Assembly: GCA_905234205.1 (NCBI GenBank)
Contig: CAJOGG010000007.1
Location: forward strand, 1-18,055
Origin: an uncultured Synergistales bacterium
GTDB taxonomy: Bacteria > Synergistota > Synergistia > Synergistales > Aminobacteriaceae
Direction of reading: 5' to 3'
Length of the DNA: 18,055 nucleotides
Shown: positions 8,474-15,812 of the stretch, piece by piece
Position numbering within the stretch: the stretch's first letter is position 1
How the letters are laid out: every line of letters starts with the position of its first letter
Notes under the pieces: generated by a model
What the model was told of the DNA's origin: nothing
The model's input: only the letters and a program-made list of their open reading frames with translations
Databases searched by the model: none
Made by a program: the position numbers and the translations under genes

Positions 8474-9475
8474 GTGAGTAGTTACGTATACACCGTGGCA
8501 AGATTGCGGGGTATGGAAAATCACTTACTGGACACGGCGTTCTTTTCGCGACTTATGGATAGCGCAAGTATTGATGACGCAGTAAAGGCACTCGGTGAAA
8601 CTTCATATTCACAATGGATTACGGGCGCAGGAAGCTTTGACAAAGCCATTGACTCGGAGATTTTGGCAACGTGTGAAGAGCTTGCAAGCTTTGTACCTGA
8701 TAAAGAACTGCTTGATATTTTCAGGCTGCCTTATGATTTCCATAACGTGAAAGTTTTGCTGAAGGGTTTATTCAAGGTCAGAGGCGGAGATACTGAAGGC
8801 CGACGTTACGATTTAATTTCCAAGCTTGGAACAATTGACACAGAAGAGCTTACGAATGCGATCGAGACGGAGGAATACGGATTCTTACCTTATGGACTCA
8901 CTGACTTAATCCCGGCTTGCTGGCAACTCTGGGACGCTACGAAAAATGCTCAAGCTGTTGAGTTATTGATAGATCACCAGATGTTCAAAGCTATGTTGGG
9001 CGTGGCTGAAAAGTTGAATATCCCCGACGTTACTAACTGGGTGCGCAACAAAATCGATGCTGAAAACTTGCGCGGAGCTATAAGGCTTGCACGAATGAAA
9101 TATGACTCGGCCAAGGCGTTACCATTTTTCCATGAGGGCGGAACAATCAGACCGGACGATATGGCGAAATTGTTGAACGAACCGCAGGAAACTTGGAGCA
9201 GAATTTTATCTTACACGGATATTAGCAGCGTGTTAGGCGCGTTACAGGAGCAGGGAGATATGAAGGCAGCATTGTCCGACGTGTCAAAGGCTCTTGATGA
9301 GTATCTGCTGAAAGTTTTAGAGAAGGCGAAATACTCAATGGACGCTCCGGCAAATGTTTTGCTTTATCTGTTGTCGAAGGAAGCTGAAGCCAGAAATATG
9401 CGTGTAGCTCTTGTATGCGTGGCTGGAGGACTTGATCGCGAATTTGGAAGGAGGCTGTTAAGCAATGGCAGATAA
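8474..9475 (+). CDS. ntpC: V-type ATPase subunit C (d-type, central rotor socket)
   Basis: This 333-residue soluble, helix-rich protein is of the usual length for the bacterial C/d subunit, which sits on the c-ring and couples it to the central shaft (D and F). Recognisable segments include YTVARLRGMENHLLD at the start, DFHNVKVLLKG near residue 92 and a repeated second half with FFHEGGTI. The start is GTG at 8474, six bases after AGGGGGTG. Its 3' end overlaps the next gene by 11 bases, indicating translational coupling. Confidence 0.9.
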   Translation: MSSYVYTVARLRGMENHLLDTAFFSRLMDSASIDDAVKALGETSYSQWITGAGSFDKAIDSEILATCEELASFVPDKELLDIFRLPYDFHNVKVLLKGLFKVRGGDTEGRRYDLISKLGTIDTEELTNAIETEEYGFLPYGLTDLIPACWQLWDATKNAQAVELLIDHQMFKAMLGVAEKLNIPDVTNWVRNKIDAENLRGAIRLARMKYDSAKALPFFHEGGTIRPDDMAKLLNEPQETWSRILSYTDISSVLGALQEQGDMKAALSDVSKALDEYLLKVLEKAKYSMDAPANVLLYLLSKEAEARNMRVALVCVAGGLDREFGRRLLSNGR

Positions 9476-9797
9476 TAAGCCTATGGCAGCTATTGGCTCG
9501 TACGAAATGGCTTTACCTTTCCAGGCTGTAGGAGTTAAGACCGTGATCTTGACCCCGGAAAATCGCGGCACGTTTGAGAAAGTTTTAGAGCAGCTTGCAA
9601 GAGAAGATTACGCAGTCGTATTCATTCAGGAAGATTTATTCGTCGAGTTCACTGACAAAGTTGAAGAGATTAACGACAAATACAATACCAGCGTCTTACC
9701 TGTTCCCGGACCCTCTGGCGCAACCGGAGCGGGGCTTGCTTCAATCAGAGGCAGCGTAGAGAAGGCCGTTGGTATGGATATTTTTGCGGAAAGATAA
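9465..9797 (+). CDS. ntpG: V-type ATPase subunit F (NtpG; central shaft)
   Basis: This 110-residue protein has the Rossmann-like subunit F pattern: AAIGSYEMALPFQAVGVKT at the N-terminus, DYAVVFIQEDL in the middle and VLPVPGPSGATG before the C-terminal helix. It binds subunit D to form the rotating shaft. It begins inside the end of ntpC (ATG 9465, GAAGGAGG upstream). E. hirae nomenclature calls this subunit NtpG; other systems call it F. Confidence 0.92.
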   Translation: MADNKPMAAIGSYEMALPFQAVGVKTVILTPENRGTFEKVLEQLAREDYAVVFIQEDLFVEFTDKVEEINDKYNTSVLPVPGPSGATGAGLASIRGSVEKAVGMDIFAER

Positions 9798-9839
9798 ATC
9801 ATGAAGTTGATAATAAAAATCGGAGGCGGGAGAAATTAA

Positions 9840-11633
9840 ATGCCTGAGAAAAAAGAAATCAAAGGAGTAATAGAGAGGATCTCCGGCTCTCTTGTAGTAG
9901 CTACGGGTATGACTGGCGCAAGTATGCAGGACGTTGTGCATATCGGCGAACTTGGACTCGTTGGCGAAATACTTGAGGTAAACGGCGATAAGGCTTCTAT
10001 ACAGGTCTATGAAGAGACTTCGGGCTTAATGCCTGGTGAGCCTGTCGTGTCAACCGGAGAACCTTTGAGCGTAGAACTTGGCCCCGGAATCATTGAGCAA
10101 TTCTATGACGGTATTCAGAGGCCACTTGAATTAATCGAGAAAGCAGCTAAGAGCCACTATATTTCACGTGGTATCAGCGTCCCTGCTCTTGACCGTAACA
10201 AGAAATGGGCGTTTGAGCCTAAAGTTAAACCTGGTGATGAAGTAGGCGTTGGCGATATTCTTGGAACTGTTCAGGAAACCGTGGTTGTTGAACACAGAAT
10301 CATGGTGCCTTATGGAGTCAAAGGCAAAGTCGAACGAATCGAGAAGGGCGAACATACAATCGAGGACGTGATCGCGGTAATTGATGACAACGGAACGAAA
10401 CACGAGGTCAGAATGTTACAGCGTTGGCCAGTCCGTAGACCTAGACCAGTAAAGACTCGTTTAGCCCCCAACGTTCCAATGACAACAGGCCAAAGAGTCG
10501 TTGATGCTTTCTTCCCTGTAGCTCTTGGCGGTACAGCTTGCGTTCCTGGCCCGTTCGGTTCAGGTAAGACTGTTATTCAGCACCAGTTCGCAAAATGGGC
10601 ACAGGCTCAAATAGTTGTTTATGTCGGTTGCGGTGAACGTGGAAACGAGATGACGGACGTTTTGTTGGAGTTCCCTGAACTTGACGACCCACAGACAGGC
10701 CAGCCATTAATGAAGCGTACAACACTCATTGCTAACACGTCTAATATGCCCGTTGCTGCTCGTGAAGCCAGCGTTTATACAGCTATAACACTTGCAGAAT
10801 ATTATCGCGATATGGGTTATTCGGTAGCATTGATGGCAGACTCAACAAGCCGTTGGGCCGAAGCTCTTCGTGAAATGTCAGGACGACTTGAGGAAATGCC
10901 CGGTGAAGAAGGTTATCCGGCGTATCTTGGAACACGTCTTGCAAGTTTCTATGAGAGAGCAGGACGCTGTATCGTTATGGGCAAAGAGGGCCGCGAGGGG
11001 TCAATCACGGTTATCGGGGCAGTATCACCTCCCGGCGGTGACTTATCAGAGCCCGTTACGCAGAACACGTTACGAGTCACGAAAGTTTTCTGGGGCCTTG
11101 ATGCAAATCTCGCTTACCAGAGACACTTCCCGGCTATCAACTGGCTTTCAAGTTACTCACTCTACACTGATAGGCTTGATGCTTATTGGGACGAGAAATT
11201 TGACGACCAGTGGAGCGGCTTGAGAGTTGAGGCAATGGGACTTCTTGAACAGGAGTCACAACTTAACGAAATCGTAAGACTCGTAGGTATCGACGCACTT
11301 TCACGCGATGAACGTATGGTAATGGAGACTGCGAAATCTTTACGTGAGGACTTCTTACACCAGAACGCTTTCCACGAAATTGACACATACGCCTCAATGG
11401 ATAAGCAGTTTAAGATGTTGAAGACGATCGTTAATTTCCATCATGCCGGACTCGACGCTTTGAGAAAGGGCGCACCCATGAATAAATTATTCAACTTGCC
11501 TGTACGTGAACAAATTGCGAGAATGCGTTATCTTGAAGAGAAAGACATTGGCCAGATCGATAAACTTGATGACACAATCAAAGAGCAGGTAAACGCTTTA
11601 ATCCCTGTCGGAGGTGATACGAATGCTGCCTAG
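9840..11633 (+). CDS. ntpA: V-type ATPase catalytic subunit A
   Basis: This 597-residue catalytic head subunit hydrolyses ATP. It contains the A-specific bulge domain (about 110-190) absent from F-type beta subunits. The P-loop GPFGSGKT is at 237-244 (Lys243), the catalytic GER glutamate is at 266 and [16 protein letters not shown] is the Walker B region. The ATP-synthase family signature region [23 protein letters not shown] is intact. GGAGG precedes the ATG at a normal distance. It overlaps ntpB by 11 bases. Confidence 0.97.
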   Translation: MPEKKEIKGVIERISGSLVVATGMTGASMQDVVHIGELGLVGEILEVNGDKASIQVYEETSGLMPGEPVVSTGEPLSVELGPGIIEQFYDGIQRPLELIEKAAKSHYISRGISVPALDRNKKWAFEPKVKPGDEVGVGDILGTVQETVVVEHRIMVPYGVKGKVERIEKGEHTIEDVIAVIDDNGTKHEVRMLQRWPVRRPRPVKTRLAPNVPMTTGQRVVDAFFPVALGGTACVPGPFGSGKTVIQHQFAKWAQAQIVVYVGCGERGNEMTDVLLEFPELDDPQTGQPLMKRTTLIANTSNMPVAAREASVYTAITLAEYYRDMGYSVALMADSTSRWAEALREMSGRLEEMPGEEGYPAYLGTRLASFYERAGRCIVMGKEGREGSITVIGAVSPPGGDLSEPVTQNTLRVTKVFWGLDANLAYQRHFPAINWLSSYSLYTDRLDAYWDEKFDDQWSGLRVEAMGLLEQESQLNEIVRLVGIDALSRDERMVMETAKSLREDFLHQNAFHEIDTYASMDKQFKMLKTIVNFHHAGLDALRKGAPMNKLFNLPVREQIARMRYLEEKDIGQIDKLDDTIKEQVNALIPVGGDTNAA

Positions 11634-13029
11634 AGAGTACAGGACAATATCAAGCATTTCAGGCCCTCTTATGATGGTCGAGAAAACGCAGGACGTTCGT
11701 TATGATGAACTTGTTGAGATCACGTTAAGCAATGGCGAGAAACGTCGTGGCAGAGTTCTTGAGATCGAGAGCGACCGCGCATTAGTTCAGGTTTTCGAGG
11801 GTACGTCAGGAATCGAGAACGAGGACACTAAAGTTAGATTCGTCGGAAAAGTTTTGACCCTCCCTGTATCAAAGGACATGCTCGGAAGAGTCTTCAACGG
11901 ACGCGGTGAACCTATTGACGGTGGCGCACCATTAATCGCTGAACAGAACCTTGACATTAACGGAATGCCCATGAATCCATTCTCACGTGACTTCCCGTCA
12001 GAGTTCATTCAGACAGGTATATCGACTATAGACGGCCTTAACCCAATGGTCAGAGGACAGAAGTTGCCGATATTCTCAGCGTCAGGACTTCCTCATAACA
12101 GAATGGCTGCACAAATTGCACGTCAAGCAACAGTTATCAGCGGTCACGAGGATTTCGCGGTTGTATTTGCTGCAATGGGTATCACGTTTGAAGAAGCTTC
12201 ATTCTTCATGGAGGACTTCAGAAAGACGGGAGCTTTACAGCGTACAGTCCTTTACATTAACTTGGCCGATGACCCTGCAATCGAGCGAATTTCGACTCCT
12301 CGTATAGCTCTTACTGCGGCGGAGTATCTTGCGTTTGAGTGTAATATGCACGTCGTTGTAATTCTCACTGACCTTACGAACTACTGCGAGGCTTTGCGCG
12401 AAATTTCTGCGGCACGTAAAGAAGTTCCCGGACGTCGTGGTTATCCTGGTTATCTCTACACGGACCTCGCTACTATGTACGAGAGAGCAGGAAGACTTAA
12501 GGGCAAGAGCGGCTCAATCACACAGATACCGATTCTTACAATGCCTGAAGACGACAAGACCCACCCGATCCCAGACTTAACCGGATACATTACGGAAGGT
12601 CAAATTATCCTTAGCAGAAGCTTACACCGTCAGGGAATTTATCCGCCTGTTGATGTCATGCCTTCACTTTCAAGACTTAAGGATAAGGGTATCGGACGCG
12701 ACAAGACCAGAGAAGACCACGCTGACCTTATGAACCAGTTATTCGCAGCTTATGCACGCGGTAAAGAAGCAAAAGAGCTTGCTGTAATTCTTGGTGAGGG
12801 CGCATTATCTGACGAGGACAAGGCATTTGCGAAATTCTCAACAGTTTTTGAGGATAAATACGTTCGTCAGGGCGAGTACGAGAACAGAACGATCAAAGAG
12901 ACTCTTGAACTTGGCTGGAACTTATTGACCATGATTCCAGTGAAGGAACTCAAGAGAATCAGAGACGCATATATCGAGAAATATTTACAACCCTTGTTGA
13001 AGGCAAAAGCTGAAAAGGGCGACGAGTAA
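11623..13029 (+). CDS. ntpB: V-type ATPase non-catalytic subunit B
   Basis: This 468-residue B subunit alternates with A in the head. It has no functional P-loop: the site reads [20 protein letters not shown], as expected. The family signature [23 protein letters not shown] is present. ATG 11623 is preferred because GGAGG (11610-11614) is eight bases upstream and B subunits begin with a short M-x-x-EYRT. A GTG at 11614 would overlap that Shine-Dalgarno. The start lies inside the end of ntpA, which helps keep A and B at equal levels. Confidence 0.97.
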   Translation: MLPREYRTISSISGPLMMVEKTQDVRYDELVEITLSNGEKRRGRVLEIESDRALVQVFEGTSGIENEDTKVRFVGKVLTLPVSKDMLGRVFNGRGEPIDGGAPLIAEQNLDINGMPMNPFSRDFPSEFIQTGISTIDGLNPMVRGQKLPIFSASGLPHNRMAAQIARQATVISGHEDFAVVFAAMGITFEEASFFMEDFRKTGALQRTVLYINLADDPAIERISTPRIALTAAEYLAFECNMHVVVILTDLTNYCEALREISAARKEVPGRRGYPGYLYTDLATMYERAGRLKGKSGSITQIPILTMPEDDKTHPIPDLTGYITEGQIILSRSLHRQGIYPPVDVMPSLSRLKDKGIGRDKTREDHADLMNQLFAAYARGKEAKELAVILGEGALSDEDKAFAKFSTVFEDKYVRQGEYENRTIKETLELGWNLLTMIPVKELKRIRDAYIEKYLQPLLKAKAEKGDE

Positions 13030-13044
13030 GGGAGGGTTTGACCG

Positions 13045-13665
13045 ATGGCACGTCTAAACGTCAACCCCAACCGTATGGAATTATCGAAGCTGAAACGAAG
13101 GCTGGTTGTGGCTAAACGAGGGCATAAGCTCTTGAAGGATAAGCAGGACGCTTTGATTAAGGCATTCCTTGAGAAAGCACGCGCGGGCAAAGAATTACGT
13201 GAAGCAGTCGAGAAGGAATTAGCTGAATGTTATGGGACGTTCGTATTATCCAGAGCACAGACTACCCCGGAGATTTTGGAGCAGGCTTTGATATTCCCTG
13301 GTGCTAAGTCAACTTTGTCGGTACAGTGGCACAACGTAATGAGCGTAATGGTACCTGAATACGACGTCAAACAGGAAGGTAACCCTGTGAATTATGGCTT
13401 TGTGAATGTTCCGTTATTGTTAGACGCAGCACTTGAACAATTTAGTTCGCTGATAGTGAGATTACTTCATCTTGCAGCAGAAGAGAAAGCGATAAGACTC
13501 ATGGCCGGAGAGATTGAACGCACGCGACGCAGAGTTAATGCTCTTGAGTACGTCATGATCCCGAACTTGGCCGAGACTATTCGTTATATCAGTATGAAGC
13601 TTGACGAACAAGAACGCTCAACGTTAAGCCGCTTGATGAAGATCAAAGAGATCGTTTCAGCATAA
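13045..13665 (+). CDS. ntpD: V-type ATPase subunit D (central rotor shaft)
   Basis: This 206-residue protein forms the long two-helix shaft that turns inside the A3B3 head. It begins ARLNVNPNRMELSKLKRRLVVAKRGHKLLKDKQDAL, the standard subunit D opening. The C-terminal helix contains RTRRRVNALEYVMIPNL, another hallmark. GGGAGGG precedes the ATG. It is the last gene of the operon; the ntpH and ntpJ (K+ transporter) genes found after ntpD in E. hirae are absent. Confidence 0.95.
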   Translation: MARLNVNPNRMELSKLKRRLVVAKRGHKLLKDKQDALIKAFLEKARAGKELREAVEKELAECYGTFVLSRAQTTPEILEQALIFPGAKSTLSVQWHNVMSVMVPEYDVKQEGNPVNYGFVNVPLLLDAALEQFSSLIVRLLHLAAEEKAIRLMAGEIERTRRRVNALEYVMIPNLAETIRYISMKLDEQERSTLSRLMKIKEIVSA

Positions 13666-13688
13666 AAGGACGCAAATATTTTATAAGT

Positions 13689-13718
13689 CCCCTCGTGTAA
13701 AAGCGGGGGGATTTTTTT
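13689..13718 (+). terminator. Intrinsic terminator of the V-ATPase operon
   Basis: Stem CCCCTCG (13689-13695) / CGGGGGG (13704-13710) with one U-G pair and an eight-base loop, followed by A and seven T. Confidence 0.93.
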
Positions 13719-13719
13719 G

Positions 13720-13728
13720 TGTTACAAT
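13720..13728 (+). promoter_or_regulatory. Extended -10 promoter candidate for the structured RNA
   Basis: TGTTACAAT fits the extended -10 form TGn-TANAAT and begins two bases after the operon terminator. No -35 match is visible. Transcription would start near 13735. Confidence 0.45.
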
Positions 13729-13734
13729 TTGCTC

Positions 13735-13971
13735 GCCTGTTACTCGGTACTCTCTCAAGGAGGGAGAGATTGTATATGCGTAAGTGTCGAAAAGTCTTTA
13801 GTCTCAGCTTCTAGCTGGGGTGTTGGCATGATAGTTCGCCGTAAGTAAGCTGGGATTGGGGGGCAACACCCTTTTTAACAAGTTGTGCTATAATCCAGCA
13901 AAGACTTTTCAGATATTGAAGCGTATGCAATCAAAAACACTTCCGGCCTTGAGTGAGTCGGGAGCTTTTTT
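13735..13971 (+). ncRNA. Candidate structured RNA with 6S-like architecture (core 13769-13931)
   Basis: Nested inverted repeats predict a long rod. The closing stem is ATTGTATATGC (13769-13779) with GCGTATGCAAT (13921-13931), all eleven pairs counting two U-G. After a roughly 10-base internal loop, a perfect ten-pair stem follows: AAAAGTCTTT (13790-13799) with AAAGACTTTT (13900-13909). A large asymmetric bubble comes next (13800-13817 and 13872-13899). An apical stem GGGTGTTG (13818-13825) with CAACACCC (13864-13871) caps it, with about 38 bases beyond. Closing stem, central bubble and apical stem, with a size near 160 nt, is the architecture of 6S RNA, which binds sigma70 RNA polymerase. A small hairpin (about 13752-13768) precedes the core and a terminator follows it. 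The family assignment is inference from shape only. An attenuator or another ncRNA is possible, since the apical stem is itself followed by TTTTT. No protein frame fits. Confidence 0.5.
13940..13971 (+). terminator. Intrinsic terminator after the structured RNA
   Basis: CTTCCGGC (13940-13947) pairs with GTCGGGAG (13957-13964), with two G-U pairs and a nine-base loop, followed by C and six T. On the minus strand the hairpin is followed by TGTTTTTG, so it may also work in reverse. Confidence 0.75.
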
Positions 13972-14096
13972 GTTTTGCGTAAGAGGCAAAAATTTAAGAT
14001 CAGATAAGCTTGACCGAAAATGAATATTAGATTATCATTAACGTGAATTCTAAAGGTTGACAAAAAAAATCCTAATGTGTGTGAATCTTTAGCGTT

Positions 14097-14105
14097 TGAT
14101 ATAGT
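14097..14105 (+). promoter_or_regulatory. Extended -10 promoter candidate for the pilin leader
   Basis: TGATATAGT is an extended -10 (TGn plus five of six matches to TATAAT). Transcription would start near 14112, just before the C-tract. A perfect TTGACA at 14057-14062 lies too far upstream to pair with it and has no clear -10 of its own. Confidence 0.4.
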
Positions 14106-14116
14106 AAGTAACATTG

Positions 14117-14126
14117 CCCCCCCCCC
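14117..14126 (+). repeat. Homopolymeric tract of ten C
   Basis: Ten consecutive C in the leader of the first pilin gene, a few bases after the predicted transcription start. Tracts of this length are prone to slipped-strand length change. The base count is as given in the assembly and may differ among cells. Confidence 0.9.
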
Positions 14127-14219
14127 GTCAGTAGTTCTACGTAGGAATAAAAATGGGTGGGAGGCTCTTTAAAAGCGAAGGGGGTAATTAGTCATAGATA
14201 AAATACATTGCGGGTAGCG

Positions 14220-14257
14220 CCCCTCTACTGATTGTGGAGGGGTTTGTTGTTTTTTTA
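14220..14257 (+). terminator. Leader terminator in front of the first pilin gene
   Basis: CCCCTC (14220-14225) pairs with GAGGGG (14237-14242) across an eleven-base loop, followed by a T-rich run (TTTGTTG then seven T). It lies 30 bases before the pilin ATG, and no promoter is visible between them, so it must be read through or relieved for pilin expression. Upstream GTCAGTAG (14127-14134) can pair with CTACTGAT (14225-14232) and compete with the hairpin. Confidence 0.8.
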
Positions 14258-14287
14258 GGACAAATAAATTTGTGAGGAGGAATTTCT

Positions 14288-14821
14288 ATGAGAAGAACAA
14301 ACAAAATCAAACGTCAAGGCTTCACACTAGTGGAACTGTTGATCGTTATCGTGGTAATTGGAATATTGAGCGCAATGATGATGTTGAGCAGCACGGAAGC
14401 AACCACTTCAGCCAGAGCAAGCAACATCATGAGCAACTTGAGAAATTTGAAGACGGCGGCATTGGCTTATTATGCGGATAACATGGATACATATAACCAG
14501 AGCCTTACATTGGCCAGTGATGTAGATATGAAAATTTTGCAACCGTACATGAAAGCTGGAGCAGGTACAACTACTCTTGCAGACGAATTTAAAGGGTACG
14601 AGTTTAAGGGGGATGCGTCACATTGGTATGTTGGTTATGGAGAAATTAGCGATACTCGTATTCAAGATAAACTTAAAGGACGTGCAAAATCTGTCCAACT
14701 TTTGGGGTCATCAAGCAATGCAATTCCTACTAGCACAACTACAGACTATGCTAGCGACAACGTGAAATGGGCTTGGATGCTTGTGTTGGATATGAGCGGA
14801 ACAACTACGAGTAACCCCTAG
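14288..14821 (+). CDS. Type IV pilin-like protein 1
   Basis: This is a 177-residue prepilin. The short basic leader MRRTNKIKRQG is followed by the class III signal FTLVELLIVIVVIGILSAMM: prepilin peptidase would cut between Gly11 and Phe12, and the mature Glu5 is present. The hydrophobic helix continues into an amphipathic helix (SNIMSNLRNLKTAALAYYADN). The C-terminal domain contains WYVGY, KLKGRAKS and WAWMLVL. Such proteins are exported and either assemble into pili, form type II secretion pseudopili, or act as minor pilins. No pilus motor, platform or peptidase gene is nearby, so it depends on machinery elsewhere. GAGGAGG lies eight bases before the ATG. The paralogue follows directly. The target and function are unknown. 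Confidence 0.88.
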   Translation: MRRTNKIKRQGFTLVELLIVIVVIGILSAMMMLSSTEATTSARASNIMSNLRNLKTAALAYYADNMDTYNQSLTLASDVDMKILQPYMKAGAGTTTLADEFKGYEFKGDASHWYVGYGEISDTRIQDKLKGRAKSVQLLGSSSNAIPTSTTTDYASDNVKWAWMLVLDMSGTTTSNP

Positions 14822-14854
14822 CTTGGCCAATTACTTTACTTTATGCGAACGTTT

Positions 14855-14890
14855 TCCCTCTCACATTGTTGAATGCGGGAGGGATTTTTT
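14855..14890 (+). terminator. Intrinsic terminator between the two pilin genes
   Basis: A 30-base hairpin (14855-14884) has thirteen stacked positions with one mismatch (A-C) and a four-base loop (GTTG), followed by six T. It ends just before the Shine-Dalgarno of the second pilin gene. Confidence 0.9.
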
Positions 14891-14914
14891 CAAAGGAGGG
14901 TTGAGATCAGAATC

Positions 14915-15526
14915 ATGTTACGGAAAAATAAAGGCTTCACTCTGGTTGAGCTGCTGATTGTCATAGTCGTGATCGGGATATTAAGCGCAATGATGATGCT
15001 TTCCAGCACCGAAGCAGTAAATTCAGCCAGGGCAGCGACGATAATTGCGGATCTTAATAACTTGAAGAAAGCCCTTATGGTTTGGCACACGGATAATTAC
15101 GACAGAATTGAACACAATCCCTCAAAGAAAGAAGCGGGAATGATTTTTAACGATAAGCAAAATAGATATCAACCCATTCAAGAGACTGAGATAGTGGACG
15201 AGATAGTGGAGCGATATTTATCTGGTGCAAAAATCAATATAGGGGGCAAAGCAGCAAACAAGGAAATGTCAGAAGGAAGTTACGGAGTATATGATGGCGG
15301 CGAAGGTAATAATGCGAAAAATCAATGGTCGGGACTTCCGAAAGGTGTTCAAACTGGCAGGCTTGCTTGGTTCGTTGGCTACAGGTTCACAAAATCTGAA
15401 TATCAAAGCCTACACAAAAAACTTAAAGGCAGAGAAAAATCACTTGGCTTGAAATTTGGAGGAAAATACCCCAATGCAAACTGGGGACAAAATAACTGCT
15501 ACAGTGTTTGGATGAGGGTTTTATGA
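14915..15526 (+). CDS. Type IV pilin-like protein 2
   Basis: This 203-residue prepilin starts MLRKNKG followed by FTLVELLIVIVVIGILSAMM, with the same cleavage site and Glu5 as its neighbour. The first ~50 mature residues are close to pilin 1 (SSTEA.NSARA..I..L.NLK.AL). The middle differs, with an inserted charged and Gly-rich region (GGEGNNAKNQW). The C-terminus returns to shared motifs: AWFVGY, KLKGREKS and VWMRVL. This indicates tandem duplication followed by divergence. ATG 14915 is chosen because it leaves a standard short leader. An in-frame ATG at 14873 lies inside the terminator hairpin. GGAGG (14895-14899) is 15 bases away, longer than usual, so initiation may be weak. Confidence 0.87.
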   Translation: MLRKNKGFTLVELLIVIVVIGILSAMMMLSSTEAVNSARAATIIADLNNLKKALMVWHTDNYDRIEHNPSKKEAGMIFNDKQNRYQPIQETEIVDEIVERYLSGAKINIGGKAANKEMSEGSYGVYDGGEGNNAKNQWSGLPKGVQTGRLAWFVGYRFTKSEYQSLHKKLKGREKSLGLKFGGKYPNANWGQNNCYSVWMRVL

Positions 15527-15532
15527 TTATAG

Positions 15533-15560
15533 CGGTCAGGCTTTCGGGCTTGGCCGTTTT
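15533..15560 (+). terminator. Intrinsic terminator after the second pilin gene
   Basis: CGGTCAGGC (15533-15541) pairs with GCTTGGCCG (15548-15556) over nine positions, including G-U pairs, with loop TTTCGG, then four T. Confidence 0.85.
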
Positions 15561-15812
15561 GTTATGTAATCACAACTTAATCGTGCCAACGTAAAAATTT
15601 GATTAGTTCGTTGTGGTGCTATATAGTCAAAAATATTTTCCGTGCTGGTCTCGTCAAAATAATTCGCTAGCTCTTTGCGTCGGTATCGTGCGACTAAAGC
15701 CTCTTTAATTAGCGTGATTATCTTATTGCGTTAATGCGTTTTCATAGTGTAAAATTATTTTATCCAAAATTTCGAAATATTTATATCTTAATGTGTACGG
15801 AGGTATTTTCAT
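15536..15812 (-). pseudogene. Frameshifted minus-strand coding remnant
   Basis: Two minus-strand frames together read like one protein. The first runs from 15812 to a TAA at 15723-15725 and contains KYFEILDKIILHYENALTQ. The second is open from 15730 to a TGA at 15536-15538 and contains IITLIKEALVARYRRKELAN, then YFDETSTENIFDYIAPQRTN, then QIFTLARLSCDYI. A shift of one frame near 15725-15730 would join them. Neither part has a credible start with a ribosome binding site. The left end runs into a terminator hairpin and the right end into the start of the sugar-binding protein gene, so at most a C-terminal piece is left. I do not recognise the family. Confidence 0.4.
15726..15755 (+). promoter_or_regulatory. 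Possible promoter of the ABC importer genes
   Basis: TTGCGT (15726-15731), an 18-base spacer and TAAAAT (15750-15755), about 55 bases before the start codon. The -35 match is weak. Confidence 0.4.

Noticed and set aside
13776..13814. Twelve-codon frame after AGGAGGGAG (MRKCRKVFSLSF), possible leader peptide
   Set aside because: Its bases are taken up by the two long RNA stems and the bubble; the spacing of 12 is long, and no regulated gene follows closely. It remains a minor alternative if the RNA is really an attenuator.
13875..14114. Minus-strand open frame of 79 codons across the structured RNA region
   Set aside because: It overlaps two predicted terminators and RNA stems, has no good Shine-Dalgarno, and its composition is not protein-like.
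13689..14257. Known riboswitches (c-di-GMP, fluoride, cobalamin, TPP, T-box) or tmRNA, RNase P RNA, SRP RNA
   Set aside because: None of the conserved core motifs of these classes could be found by eye. A short GGC...GTTCGCC hairpin in the apical part recalls the fluoride class but lacks the required downstream partner.
14272..14481. Plus-strand frame of 69 codons overlapping the first pilin gene
   Set aside because: It is a shifted shadow of the pilin gene, whose prepilin signal is clear.
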